Positions 8,640-16,154 of a stretch of 64,000 nt of DNA are shown one piece after another; the first letter of the stretch is position 1; each line of letters opens with the position of its first letter. The translations under genes and the position numbers were made by a program. The DNA is taken from assembly GCA_900540545.1 (NCBI GenBank), contig UQGJ01000003.1:1-64000 (forward strand), in the 5' to 3' direction. Source of the stretch: an uncultured Eubacteriales bacterium (lineage in GTDB: Bacteria > Bacillota > Clostridia > Oscillospirales > Oscillospiraceae). Below the pieces are notes generated by a model that was not told where the DNA came from, did no database searches, and was given only the letters and a program-made list of their open reading frames with translations.

Positions 8640-8923
8640 GACATCCCTGCCGGGGGCGTTCCTTTCTCGTCTGAGAAAGGAACCGAAAGAAAACCAGGGG
8701 GCCGACACGGGGGATTTCATCCCCCCATCGTCGGCCCCCTGGACCCCATCGTCAGAACAAACTGCGCTCCGCTACGTCCGGCTATGCCGGACATCCGCTT
8801 CACTCCGTTTGTTCTTCCTCTCCCCAGCGGGCCTGAACGGCGGCCCGCCGGGGGCCCCTTACTCGGGGGACGGTACGTATTTGAATTAGCCTTCCGCACG
8901 TCGCCAGTCTGCACGGGCGGCTG
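8640..8923. repeat. Structured intergenic repeat, copy A
   Basis: The block holds several strong hairpins and is shared in pieces with 11794-12160. Parts in order: a small hairpin near 8659-8682; a hairpin with a 12-bp outer stem at 8694-8742 (CCAGGGGGCCGA with TCGGCCCCCTGG, plus an inner GGGGGAT/ATCCCCC); a 60-base imperfect palindrome at 8755-8814 that opens GAACAAACTG and closes GTTTGTTC; and the segment CCCCTTACTCGGGGGACGG at 8855 onward. The palindrome occurs inverted at 12024-12083, while the last segment occurs in the same orientation at 11799. No protein is credible here. Confidence 0.7.
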
Positions 8924-9299
8924 ATAGCCGTCAGCATTGGCGCGCTGGGTCGTCGCGCCCCACCGATGATAGGCCAGCCTTGCCGGGCCTCACCAAGCTA
9001 GGCGCGCCGCGCCAGCGCATGGGGGATGAATGACCGCACGTTAGGCCGTAACGGCCGGGGCGGGGGCGGAAAGGCAGACTGGTTATCTCTAGCCGGTTTC
9101 GACTGCCATGCTATCGTTGGCGCCTCTCTTAGGTCCAGGGCCCGCAGGCCCGGGTCGTTTCTTCCCAGGGTTCTTTTCGAGAAAAGAATCCTGGCCCCCG
9201 CGGCAGCGGTCGCCGGAGGCGCGTCCCCCGACGGGGGAACAAACCCCTCCCCCGCATCGTCTAAAATCTTACAACCTGATAACAATCCAAGACTTCCAG
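8924..9299. other. Intergenic region without a credible gene
   Basis: About 375 bases of GC-rich DNA with short inverted repeats and no open frame with a ribosome binding site. Around 9130-9210 the order of parts (GGTCCAGGGCC, then a hairpin with TTCTTTTC/GAAAAGAA arms, then a GC-rich end) resembles the end of repeat copies B and C, so this may be a decayed relative. Confidence 0.5.
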
Positions 9300-9328
9300 T
9301 TGCTTTTTTCGCTCCGGGACGTTATACT
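9300..9328 (+). promoter_or_regulatory. Promoter of the SLH protein gene
   Basis: TTGCTT and TATACT are separated by 17 bases. The start codon of the SLH protein is 55 bases downstream, preceded by GGAGGTG. Confidence 0.65.
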
Positions 9329-9382
9329 GATTTTAATGTGAACCACTATATCTGGTACATACATGGCATGGAGGTGCGCTGA

Positions 9383-11740
9383 ATGAAAGGTAAACGACTG
9401 CTCTCTTGCGCTCTGGCGCTGGCGATGACGCTGTCGCTGACGGCGGTGACCGCCTCGGCGGCCACGGCCTTCCCCGATATCCAGACCCACTGGGCCAAGA
9501 GCTATATCGAGGAAATGACCGACGCGAACATGTTCAAGGGCTATGAGGACGGGACCTTCAAGCCGGAGAACAAGCTGACCGCCGCCGAAGCCCTGGCCCT
9601 GTGCGCCCGGGCCGTGGGGCTGGACGACAACACCGCCGCGAAGATCGCCGACGACCGGAAAGAGGACGTGGACTCCATCCTGGACGGCGCACAGTCCTGG
9701 TTCTACAAGGAGTTCGCCATCTGTCTGGAGACGGGCATCCTCTCTTACAGCGACCTGAAGGTGCTGTTCCAGTCCGGGCAGCTGGTCAAGCCCATCGAGA
9801 AGGAGGACCTGGCGGTCTATCTGGTCCGGGCCATGCAGCTGGGTCCCATGGCCGAGCGGCTCACCGTCTACGACATGGGCTTTACCGACGTGACGGCCAT
9901 CAGCCCGTCCGCCAAGCCCTACGTCTATCTGCTCAACAACTACGGCATTGTCCAGGGCGACGAGAAGAACGCTTTCAGCCCCAACCTGGAGGTCAGCCGC
10001 GCTGTGATGGCCACCATGCTGTCCCGGTCCCTGGCCTTTATGGAGAAGAACGGCATCGAGGCCGACCTGCCGGAGTACACCAAGTATGACTACGCCCAGG
10101 GTGCCATCGCCGCCGTATCCAACGGCTCCAACGGCATCACCCTTCTGACCCTGAACAACGACCTCACCGGGCTTACCGACACCTCCGTGTCCCTGCCCGC
10201 CGATGTGTCGGTCTACGAGAACAACATGCTCACCTCCACCAACGCCCTCAAGGCGGGCCGCCACGCCCGGATCATCTATAACAACAAGGGCGTGGCCGAG
10301 GCCGTCCGGGTCAGCAGCCCTCTGGAGGTATACAGCGGAACGGTCAACGGCATCGAGGAGAACGACATCGCCGTCACCGCCGACGGCCAGGGCATGATTT
10401 TCACCATGGACCGCTTTACCCAGGTCCAGGTGGGCAGCAAGAGCATGGGCGACCGGACCATCGTGGACCCCGACGCCGGATACACCAACGCCGTGTGCAT
10501 GGTGGACGACCAGGGCCGTCTGGTGGCCGTCCGCTTCACCGGCGGCACCCGCCAGGAGGAGGGCATCTTCTCCAGCCTGGAGAAGGCCACCGGGACCTCC
10601 ACCAGCAACACCGTCCGGGTCATGGGCTTCGACGGCGTGAACCGCAGCTACTCCATGCCCACCGCCGCCATCGTCACCGTCAACGGCCTGTCCGGCTCCC
10701 TGAACAACACCTACGAGGGCAGCTACGTTTCCATGCGGGTGTCCAACGAGGACAACACGGTCATGTCCGTGGCCCTGGACAGCGTGACCAAGTACATCCA
10801 GGGCGGGGTCAAGGGCGTGTCCTATGCCAGCGACACCAACACCCTCACCATCCAGCCCCTGGGCAGCAACAAGTCCACCACCTATAACGTGGCTAAGAGC
10901 TGCGTCATCACTTATAACGGCGAGACCACACTGCTCAAGAACATCCAGAAGGACTCCTTCGTCACCGTCCGCCTGTCCGGCAGCGAGCTGGTGCGCATCG
11001 ACGCCTACCCCGGCTCCACCGTCACCGAGGGCGTGATCACCGGGCGCTCCATCAACACCAACGACGCCTCCATCATCATCCAGGTGACCCAGGAGGACGA
11101 GACCGTGGTCTCCTTCACCATGAGCCTGTCCGACGCCCCCACCGTGGAGCGCAACGGGGAGAAGAGCAGCGTGGATAAACTGAAGGTGGGCGACCAGGTG
11201 GAGGTCACGGTGCGGTATAACGAGGTCACCAAGGTCATCGCCACCCCCCAGACCGCCAACGTCATCGCCACCATCAACTCCATCCTCCAGACCACCAGCG
11301 GCTACACCCTGAATCTGACCCTCTCCACCGGCGAGGAGGCCGCCTATCCTGTGGCAACGGGTATCTCCGTCACCCAGGCGGGCAAGGAGGTGGACGTGTC
11401 CACCCTGAAGCCCGGCTACCGGGTGGGGCTGGTCCTCAACGGGGACCAGGTGACCTCTATCGAGGTCCAGCAGGCCGTGAACCAGGCCAACAAGCTCAAC
11501 GGGACGGTGCTGTACGTCAACTCCTCCAACAGCGACAAGTACGTGCTACTGAAGGTGGTGGATGAGCTGGGCCAGGAGAATTCCATCCGGGTCAACGTGA
11601 CCAGCAGGACCACCATCCTGTCGGCCAGCAATGGGGACAGCGTCTACTTCAAGGACCTGGCCGTGGGCGACGTGCTGGAGGTCACCGGTACCGCCAAGAG
11701 CGGCTCGGAGTTCGACGCCACGATTATTATCAGAAGCTAA
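9383..11740 (+). CDS. S-layer homology (SLH) domain surface protein
   Basis: A 785-residue exported protein. The signal peptide is MKGKRLLSCALALAMTLSLT followed by AVTASA. SLH-type segments follow: FPDIQTHWAKSYIEEMTDANMFKGYEDGTFKPENKLT (about 30-66) and a later one near residues 165-215 (FTDVTAISPSAKPYVYLLNNYGIVQGD...FSPNLEVSRA). SLH repeats anchor proteins to pyruvylated secondary cell-wall polymers. The remaining 550 residues are Thr/Val/Asn-rich and look like repeated beta domains of about 70 residues with no recognised activity. It is monocistronic, with its own promoter and terminator. A structural or envelope-stability role is plausible, not shown. Confidence 0.88.
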   Translation: MKGKRLLSCALALAMTLSLTAVTASAATAFPDIQTHWAKSYIEEMTDANMFKGYEDGTFKPENKLTAAEALALCARAVGLDDNTAAKIADDRKEDVDSILDGAQSWFYKEFAICLETGILSYSDLKVLFQSGQLVKPIEKEDLAVYLVRAMQLGPMAERLTVYDMGFTDVTAISPSAKPYVYLLNNYGIVQGDEKNAFSPNLEVSRAVMATMLSRSLAFMEKNGIEADLPEYTKYDYAQGAIAAVSNGSNGITLLTLNNDLTGLTDTSVSLPADVSVYENNMLTSTNALKAGRHARIIYNNKGVAEAVRVSSPLEVYSGTVNGIEENDIAVTADGQGMIFTMDRFTQVQVGSKSMGDRTIVDPDAGYTNAVCMVDDQGRLVAVRFTGGTRQEEGIFSSLEKATGTSTSNTVRVMGFDGVNRSYSMPTAAIVTVNGLSGSLNNTYEGSYVSMRVSNEDNTVMSVALDSVTKYIQGGVKGVSYASDTNTLTIQPLGSNKSTTYNVAKSCVITYNGETTLLKNIQKDSFVTVRLSGSELVRIDAYPGSTVTEGVITGRSINTNDASIIIQVTQEDETVVSFTMSLSDAPTVERNGEKSSVDKLKVGDQVEVTVRYNEVTKVIATPQTANVIATINSILQTTSGYTLNLTLSTGEEAAYPVATGISVTQAGKEVDVSTLKPGYRVGLVLNGDQVTSIEVQQAVNQANKLNGTVLYVNSSNSDKYVLLKVVDELGQENSIRVNVTSRTTILSASNGDSVYFKDLAVGDVLEVTGTAKSGSEFDATIIIRS

Positions 11741-11753
11741 GAGAAGATGGACG

Positions 11754-11783
11754 GAGGGCCCGCCGGGTTGGCGGGCCCTCTTT
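11754..11783 (+). terminator. Terminator of the SLH protein gene
   Basis: An 11-bp perfect stem (GAGGGCCCGCC with GGCGGGCCCTC) with a 5-base loop ends in TTT, 13 bases after the stop codon. Confidence 0.8.
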
Positions 11784-11793
11784 GCGTCAGGGC

Positions 11794-12160
11794 GGGGACC
11801 CCTTACTCGGGGGACGGTACGTTTTTTGAATGGGCCTTCCGTTTTCTGCCAGTCTGCACGGGCTGCCCAGTGGGCGGCCCCTACGTGGAAACCGATGGTC
11901 TGGTGTAGGGGCCGCCGACCCCGGCGGCCCGTTCCCGCATACGCCTTGCCGGGCATTGCCAGGGCAGGCGTGCCCTCGTCCATACCCCAGCGGGCCGCCG
12001 TTCAGGCCCGCTGGGGAGAGGAAGAACAAACGGAGTGAAGCGAATGTCCGGCATAGCCGGACGTAGCGGAACGCAGTTTGTTCTGACGAGGGTCCAGGGC
12101 CGAAGCCCTGGTTTTCTTTCCGTCCTCTTTCTCAAATGAGAAAGAGGACCCCCGCGCGGG
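11794..12160. repeat. Structured intergenic repeat, copy B
   Basis: Parts shared with copy A: the CCCCTTACTCGGGGGACGG segment at 11799 onward in the same orientation, continuing through CAGTCTGCACGGGC; and the 60-base imperfect palindrome at 12024-12083 in inverted orientation. Just before the palindrome a hairpin pairs CCAGCGGGCC with GGCCCGCTGG. After it come GGTCCAGGGC and a hairpin (CCTCTTTCTC/GAGAAAGAGG) that matches copy C at the window start. The mosaic order suggests separate modules that move or recombine independently. Confidence 0.7.
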
Positions 12161-12221
12161 AGCGCCGCCCCCCGGAGGGGGTGCCCCCTTGACACAATGC
12201 CGGGGATTCGTGTAAGGAACC

Positions 12222-12249
12222 TTTGAAATAGCAAGGAATTTTGTATAAT
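12222..12249 (+). promoter_or_regulatory. S10 operon promoter P1
   Basis: TTTGAA and a perfect TATAAT are separated by 16 bases. It is the upstream member of two closely spaced promoters ahead of the ribosomal operon. Confidence 0.6.
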
Positions 12250-12255
12250 TTGTGC

Positions 12256-12284
12256 TTGACTTTGGGGCTTGGTTGTTATATCAT
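12256..12284 (+). promoter_or_regulatory. S10 operon promoter P2
   Basis: TTGACT and TATCAT are separated by 17 bases. The -35 begins 7 bases after the P1 -10 box, so P1 and P2 overlap and could compete or act under different conditions. Confidence 0.65.
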
Positions 12285-12559
12285 AATCAAGCGCCTGTTT
12301 GGGCGCAGTCTGCGATGATGTGAGAGATTGCTCGGAAACGAGGTAACTTTCACGGAGTATGTCCGTTGATCGGGCGGCTGAGAAACCTTGCGCTCGGCGC
12401 ATATCGCCGGGTTTTGAGTGTTGCGGCCGGCTACTTTATGGTGCCGGCCTCATTCATGCCCCGGAATGATACGCACGGAAGAGTGTATAAAAGATTTCTC
12501 ACCGTACGGAGCGGCAAAGACACATCACCACTTCGTATGTTTTAAGGAGGAAACAAACC
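12285..12559 (+). promoter_or_regulatory. Long untranslated leader of the S10 operon
   Basis: About 270 bases separate the P2 promoter from the rpsJ ATG with no credible reading frame. The leader contains inverted repeats, the clearest being GGCCGGC...GCCGGCC near 12425-12449. Ribosomal operons often carry leaders that bind one of their own proteins; no known leader family was recognised here, so the role is inferred only from position and length. Confidence 0.5.
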
Positions 12560-12874
12560 ATGGCAGCTCAGAAGGAAATGATCCGCATCCGTCTCAAGGC
12601 TTACGATCACCAGCTCATCGACCAGAGCGCCGAGAAGATCGTGGAGACCGCCAAGCGCACCGGCGCCACCGTGTCCGGCCCCGTGCCCCTGCCCACCAAG
12701 AAGGAAGTCGTCACCATCCTGCGCGCCGTCCATAAGTACAAGGACTCCCGGGAGCAGTTCGAGCGCCGCACCCACAAGCGCCTGATCGACGTCATCAAGC
12801 CCTCCGCCAAGACCGTTGAGGCCCTGATGGCCCTGGAGCTTCCCGCCGGTGTGGAGATCGAGATCAAGCTCTAA
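12560..12874 (+). CDS. rpsJ: Ribosomal protein S10
   Basis: A 104-residue small-subunit head protein that also serves as the NusE elongation partner in antitermination. The sequence IRIRLKAYDHQLIDQSAEKIVETAKRTGA is unmistakable, and full length is present. It is the first gene of the superoperon, with AAGGAGG 10 bases ahead of the ATG. A gap of 129 bases follows it, longer than elsewhere in this operon. Confidence 0.98.
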   Translation: MAAQKEMIRIRLKAYDHQLIDQSAEKIVETAKRTGATVSGPVPLPTKKEVVTILRAVHKYKDSREQFERRTHKRLIDVIKPSAKTVEALMALELPAGVEIEIKL

Positions 12875-13003
12875 GCCCCGCGCATTTGTTTTGTTTGTAC
12901 CGCAGTCCGCCGCGTTTTGAGGCGGACGGGTCAAGTTGGCCGAGCAATGGCAGCCCAATGGCCACCTCGCCCAACCAATAACCTTATTTAAGGAGGAAGT
13001 CAA
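12875..13003 (+). promoter_or_regulatory. Hairpin-bearing spacer between rpsJ and rplC
   Basis: The spacer has a 7-bp hairpin (GTCCGCC...GGCGGAC, about 12907-12929) and a second TGGCC/GGCCA pairing just downstream. Neither is followed by a run of T, so neither looks like a full terminator. They could tune translation of rplC or stabilise the message. Confidence 0.35.
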
Positions 13004-13729
13004 ATGGAAAAGGCCATTATCGGCAAGAAGGTCGGCATGACGCAGGTCTTCGACGACGCCGGAAAGGTCATCCCGGTCACCGTCATCCAGGCGGGCCCCT
13101 GCACCGTGGTGCAGAAAAAGACCGAGGAGAAGGACGGCTACACCGCCGTGCAGCTCGGTTATGAGGACGTGGCCGAGCGCAAGCTCACCAAGCCCGAGCT
13201 GGGCCACCTGAAGAAGGCTGGCGACGCCCGGAAGAAGGTCCTCAAGGAGTTCCAGCTGAAGAACGCCGCCGACATGAACGTGGGCGACGAGATCACCGCC
13301 GAGGTGTTCGCCCAGGGCGACCGGGTGGACATCACCGGCATCAGCAAGGGTAAGGGCTACGCCGGCGTGGTCAAGCGCTACAACGCCGGCCGGACCCCCA
13401 TGACCCACGGCGGCGGCCCTGTGCACCGCCACGCCGGTTCCATGGGCCCCGCCACCGATCCCTCCCGCATCTTCAAGGGCAAGATCGGCGCCGGCCACAT
13501 GGGTGACGAGCAGGTCACCGTGCTGAACCTGGACGTCATCCAGGTGGACACCGAGCTGAACCTCATCGCCGTGCGGGGCGCCATTCCCGGCCCCAAGGGC
13601 GGCATCGTGTATCTGCGCAACTCCGTGATCAACGTCAAGGAGAAGGGCGCCGCGGCCAACGCCAGCGTCAACCCGCAGAAGGCTTCCGCCCGCGTCAATC
13701 CCCAGAAGGCGTCCGCCCGTAACAAGTAA
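13004..13729 (+). CDS. rplC: Ribosomal protein L3
   Basis: A 241-residue large-subunit protein that starts 23S rRNA assembly near the peptidyl transferase centre. The N-terminus IIGKKVGMTQVFDDAGKVIPVTVIQAGPC and the conserved GGGPVHRHAGSMGPATDPSRIFKG loop are present. The C-terminus carries about 30 extra residues with the direct repeat VNPQKASAR twice. RBS AAGGAGG precedes the ATG. Confidence 0.98.
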   Translation: MEKAIIGKKVGMTQVFDDAGKVIPVTVIQAGPCTVVQKKTEEKDGYTAVQLGYEDVAERKLTKPELGHLKKAGDARKKVLKEFQLKNAADMNVGDEITAEVFAQGDRVDITGISKGKGYAGVVKRYNAGRTPMTHGGGPVHRHAGSMGPATDPSRIFKGKIGAGHMGDEQVTVLNLDVIQVDTELNLIAVRGAIPGPKGGIVYLRNSVINVKEKGAAANASVNPQKASARVNPQKASARNK

Positions 13730-13746
13730 GAAAGGAGAGATACCAA

Positions 13747-14367
13747 ATGCCTAAGGCAACCGTAGTCAACATGTCCGGCACCAAGGTGGGCGAAGTGGAG
13801 CTCTCCGAAGCTGTGTTCGGCATCGAGCCCAACCAGAACGTGGTCCATGACGTGGTGAAGAACCACCTGGCCAACTGCCGGCAGGGCACCCAGTCCGCCC
13901 TCACCCGCGCCGAGGTCTCCGGCGGCGGCATCAAGCCGTGGCGCCAGAAGGGCACCGGCCGCGCCCGTCAGGGTTCCACCCGCGCTCCCCAGTGGACCCA
14001 CGGCGGCATCGTGTTCGCCCCCAAGCCCCGCGATTACAGCTACACCCTCAACAAGAAGGTCAAGCGTCTGGCTCTGAAGTCCGTTCTCTCCGCCAAGGCC
14101 GCTGAGGGCAGCGTCATCGTGGTGGACGGCCTGGACGTGAGCGAGATCAAGACCAAGACCATGGCCGAGTTCCTGAAGGCCGTCAACGCCGGCAAGGCCA
14201 TGCTGGTCACCCCCGAGGTCAACCAGAACGTGGTCAAGTCCGCCCGGAACATCCCCGGCGTGACTACCAGCCAGGCCAAGCTCATCAATGTCTACGACAT
14301 TCTGAACGCCAACCAGCTCATCATCGACAAGGCTGCGCTGGCTGTCATTGAGGAGGTGTTCGCGTGA
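13747..14367 (+). CDS. rplD: Ribosomal protein L4
   Basis: A 206-residue large-subunit protein lining the exit tunnel; in several bacteria it also represses its own operon. The tunnel loop region GGGIKPWRQKGTGRARQGSTRAPQWTHGG is intact. It overlaps rplW by 4 bases (ATGA), so the two are translationally coupled. Confidence 0.98.
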   Translation: MPKATVVNMSGTKVGEVELSEAVFGIEPNQNVVHDVVKNHLANCRQGTQSALTRAEVSGGGIKPWRQKGTGRARQGSTRAPQWTHGGIVFAPKPRDYSYTLNKKVKRLALKSVLSAKAAEGSVIVVDGLDVSEIKTKTMAEFLKAVNAGKAMLVTPEVNQNVVKSARNIPGVTTSQAKLINVYDILNANQLIIDKAALAVIEEVFA

Positions 14368-14657
14368 TGACGAAAGCATACGACATCATCAAGCGCCCCA
14401 TCGTCACCGAGAAGTCCATGTCCATGACGGAGGACAAGCGCTACACCTTCGAGGTGGCCAAGGACGCCAACAAGATCGAGATCGCCAAGGCGGTCGAGGA
14501 GATCTTCGGCGTCAAGGTGTCCAAGGTGAACACCATCAACATGTATGGCAAGGAGAAGCGCACCGGCCGTTACCCCGCCGGCCGCCGCCCCTCCTGGAAG
14601 AAGGCCATGGTCACTTTGACCGCGGACTCCAAGGCCATCGAGTTCTTTGAGGCGTAA
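14364..14657 (+). CDS. rplW: Ribosomal protein L23
   Basis: A 97-residue protein at the tunnel exit, the docking site for trigger factor and SRP. The start MTKAYDIIKRPIVTEKSM and the tail RYPAGRRPSWKKAMVTL are typical. The ATG overlaps the rplD stop; the start is set by the family N-terminus. Confidence 0.97.
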   Translation: MMTKAYDIIKRPIVTEKSMSMTEDKRYTFEVAKDANKIEIAKAVEEIFGVKVSKVNTINMYGKEKRTGRYPAGRRPSWKKAMVTLTADSKAIEFFEA

Positions 14658-14671
14658 GGAGGAGAAGAGGA

Positions 14672-15508
14672 ATGGCAATCAAGACTTATAAACCGACGAC
14701 TCCCTCCCGGCGCCACATGACTGTGTCCGCCTTTGAGGGGATCGACAAGAAGGCTAAGCCCGAGCGCAGCCTGACCGAGAGCCTGAAGAAGAATGCCGGC
14801 CGCAACAGCTACGGCCGCATCACTGTCCGCCACCGCGGCGGCGGCAACAAGAAGAAGTACCGCATCATCGACTTCAAGCGCCAGAAGGACGGCGTGGAGG
14901 CCACCGTGCTCCGTCTGGAGTACGACCCCAACCGGACCGCCAACATCGCCCTCATCCAGTATACCGACGGCGAGAAGGCCTATATCCTGGCTCCCGTGGG
15001 CCTGAAGGCCGGCCACAAGATCGTCTCCGGTCCCACCGCCGACATCCTGCCCGGCAACTGCCTGCCCATCGCCAACATCCCCGTGGGCGAGCTCATCCAC
15101 AACATCGAGCTCTACCCCGGCAAGGGCGCCCAGCTGGTCCGGTCCGCCGGCGTGGCTGGTCAGCTCATGGCCAAGGAGAACGGCATGGCCCAGGTCCGCC
15201 TGCCCTCCGGCGAGGTCCGCTATATCCGCGAGGAGTGCAAGGCCTGCATCGGCCAGGTGGGCAACACCGACCACGGCAACATCCAGATCGGTAAGGCCGG
15301 CCGCAAGCGCCACATGGGCTGGCGGCCCACCGTCCGCGGCTCTGTCATGAACCCCAACGACCATCCCCACGGCGGCGGCGAGGGCAAGAGCCCTGTGGGC
15401 CGTCCCGGGCCTGTTACCCCCTGGGGCAAGCCGGCCATGGGTTACAAGACCCGCTCCAAGAAGAGCAAGACCGAGCAGTTCATCGTCAAGCACCGCAACG
15501 CGAAGTAA
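14672..15508 (+). CDS. rplB: Ribosomal protein L2
   Basis: A 278-residue universal protein near the peptidyl transferase centre that helps join the subunits. AIKTYKPTTPSRR at the start and the HPHGGGEGKSPVGRPGPVTPWGKP loop with its conserved histidines are present, and the length is normal. GGAGG lies ahead of the ATG. Confidence 0.98.
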   Translation: MAIKTYKPTTPSRRHMTVSAFEGIDKKAKPERSLTESLKKNAGRNSYGRITVRHRGGGNKKKYRIIDFKRQKDGVEATVLRLEYDPNRTANIALIQYTDGEKAYILAPVGLKAGHKIVSGPTADILPGNCLPIANIPVGELIHNIELYPGKGAQLVRSAGVAGQLMAKENGMAQVRLPSGEVRYIREECKACIGQVGNTDHGNIQIGKAGRKRHMGWRPTVRGSVMNPNDHPHGGGEGKSPVGRPGPVTPWGKPAMGYKTRSKKSKTEQFIVKHRNAK

Positions 15509-15523
15509 GGAGGGAGTTAAAAC

Positions 15524-15796
15524 ATGTCTAGAAGTGTGAAGAAAGGCCCGTTTTGCGCTCCCGAGCTGCTGAAGCGGGTAGACGCCATGAACCAGAACGG
15601 CGAGAAGAAGGTCCTGAAGACCTGGAGCCGCGCCTCCACCATCTTCCCCTCCTTCGTCGGCCACACCTTCGCGGTCCACGACGGCCGCAAGCACGTGCCC
15701 GTCTACGTGACCGAGGATATGGTGGGCCACAAGCTGGGCGAGTTCGCCCCCACCCGCACCTTCAAGGGCCACGCGGGCAGCAAGACCGGCAAGTAA
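15524..15796 (+). CDS. rpsS: Ribosomal protein S19
   Basis: A 90-residue small-subunit head protein contacting S13. The N-terminus SRSVKKGPFCAPELLKRV and the tail FAPTRTFKGHAGSK are typical. It sits between rplB and rplV as in all S10 operons. Confidence 0.98.
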   Translation: MSRSVKKGPFCAPELLKRVDAMNQNGEKKVLKTWSRASTIFPSFVGHTFAVHDGRKHVPVYVTEDMVGHKLGEFAPTRTFKGHAGSKTGK

Positions 15797-15811
15797 GGAG
15801 GAGAGAGAAGA

Positions 15812-16153
15812 ATGGAAGCGAAAGCACATCTGAACTATATCCGGATCTCTCCCCGTAAGGTGCAGATCGTCTGCGACCTCATCCGCGGGAAGAGCGTGGC
15901 CCAGGCCACCGCGATCCTGATGAACACCCCCAAGGCCGCCTCCGAGCCTATGCTCAAGCTCCTGAAGAGCGCCGCGGCCAACGCCGAGAACAACCACGGG
16001 CTGGACCCCGAGAAGCTGTACGTGTCCCAGACCTTCGCCACCCCCGGCCCCATCATCAAGCGGATGCGGCCTCGGGCGCAGGGCCGCGGGTTCCGGATCA
16101 ACAAGCGCACTTCTCACATCACCATCGCCGTGGCAGAAAAGGAGGCCAAGTAA
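15812..16153 (+). CDS. rplV: Ribosomal protein L22
   Basis: A 113-residue protein whose long hairpin reaches into the exit tunnel. NYIRISPRKVQIVCDLIRGKSV and the loop GPIIKRMRPRAQGRGFRINKRTSHI are conserved. The next gene rpsC starts 1 base after its stop. Confidence 0.98.
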   Translation: MEAKAHLNYIRISPRKVQIVCDLIRGKSVAQATAILMNTPKAASEPMLKLLKSAAANAENNHGLDPEKLYVSQTFATPGPIIKRMRPRAQGRGFRINKRTSHITIAVAEKEAK

Positions 16154-16154
16154 T

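Noticed and set aside
8634..9382. Short frames in the spacer after RadC
   Set aside because: They run through hairpins and the repeat family, lack ribosome binding sites and have biased composition from the repeats.
11830..12402. Frames on both strands in repeat copy B and the S10 leader
   Set aside because: Their peptides restate the repeat sequence and have no start signals.
12418..12735. 105-codon frame overlapping the rpsJ start
   Set aside because: It is out of frame with rpsJ, whose ATG, RBS and sequence are certain.
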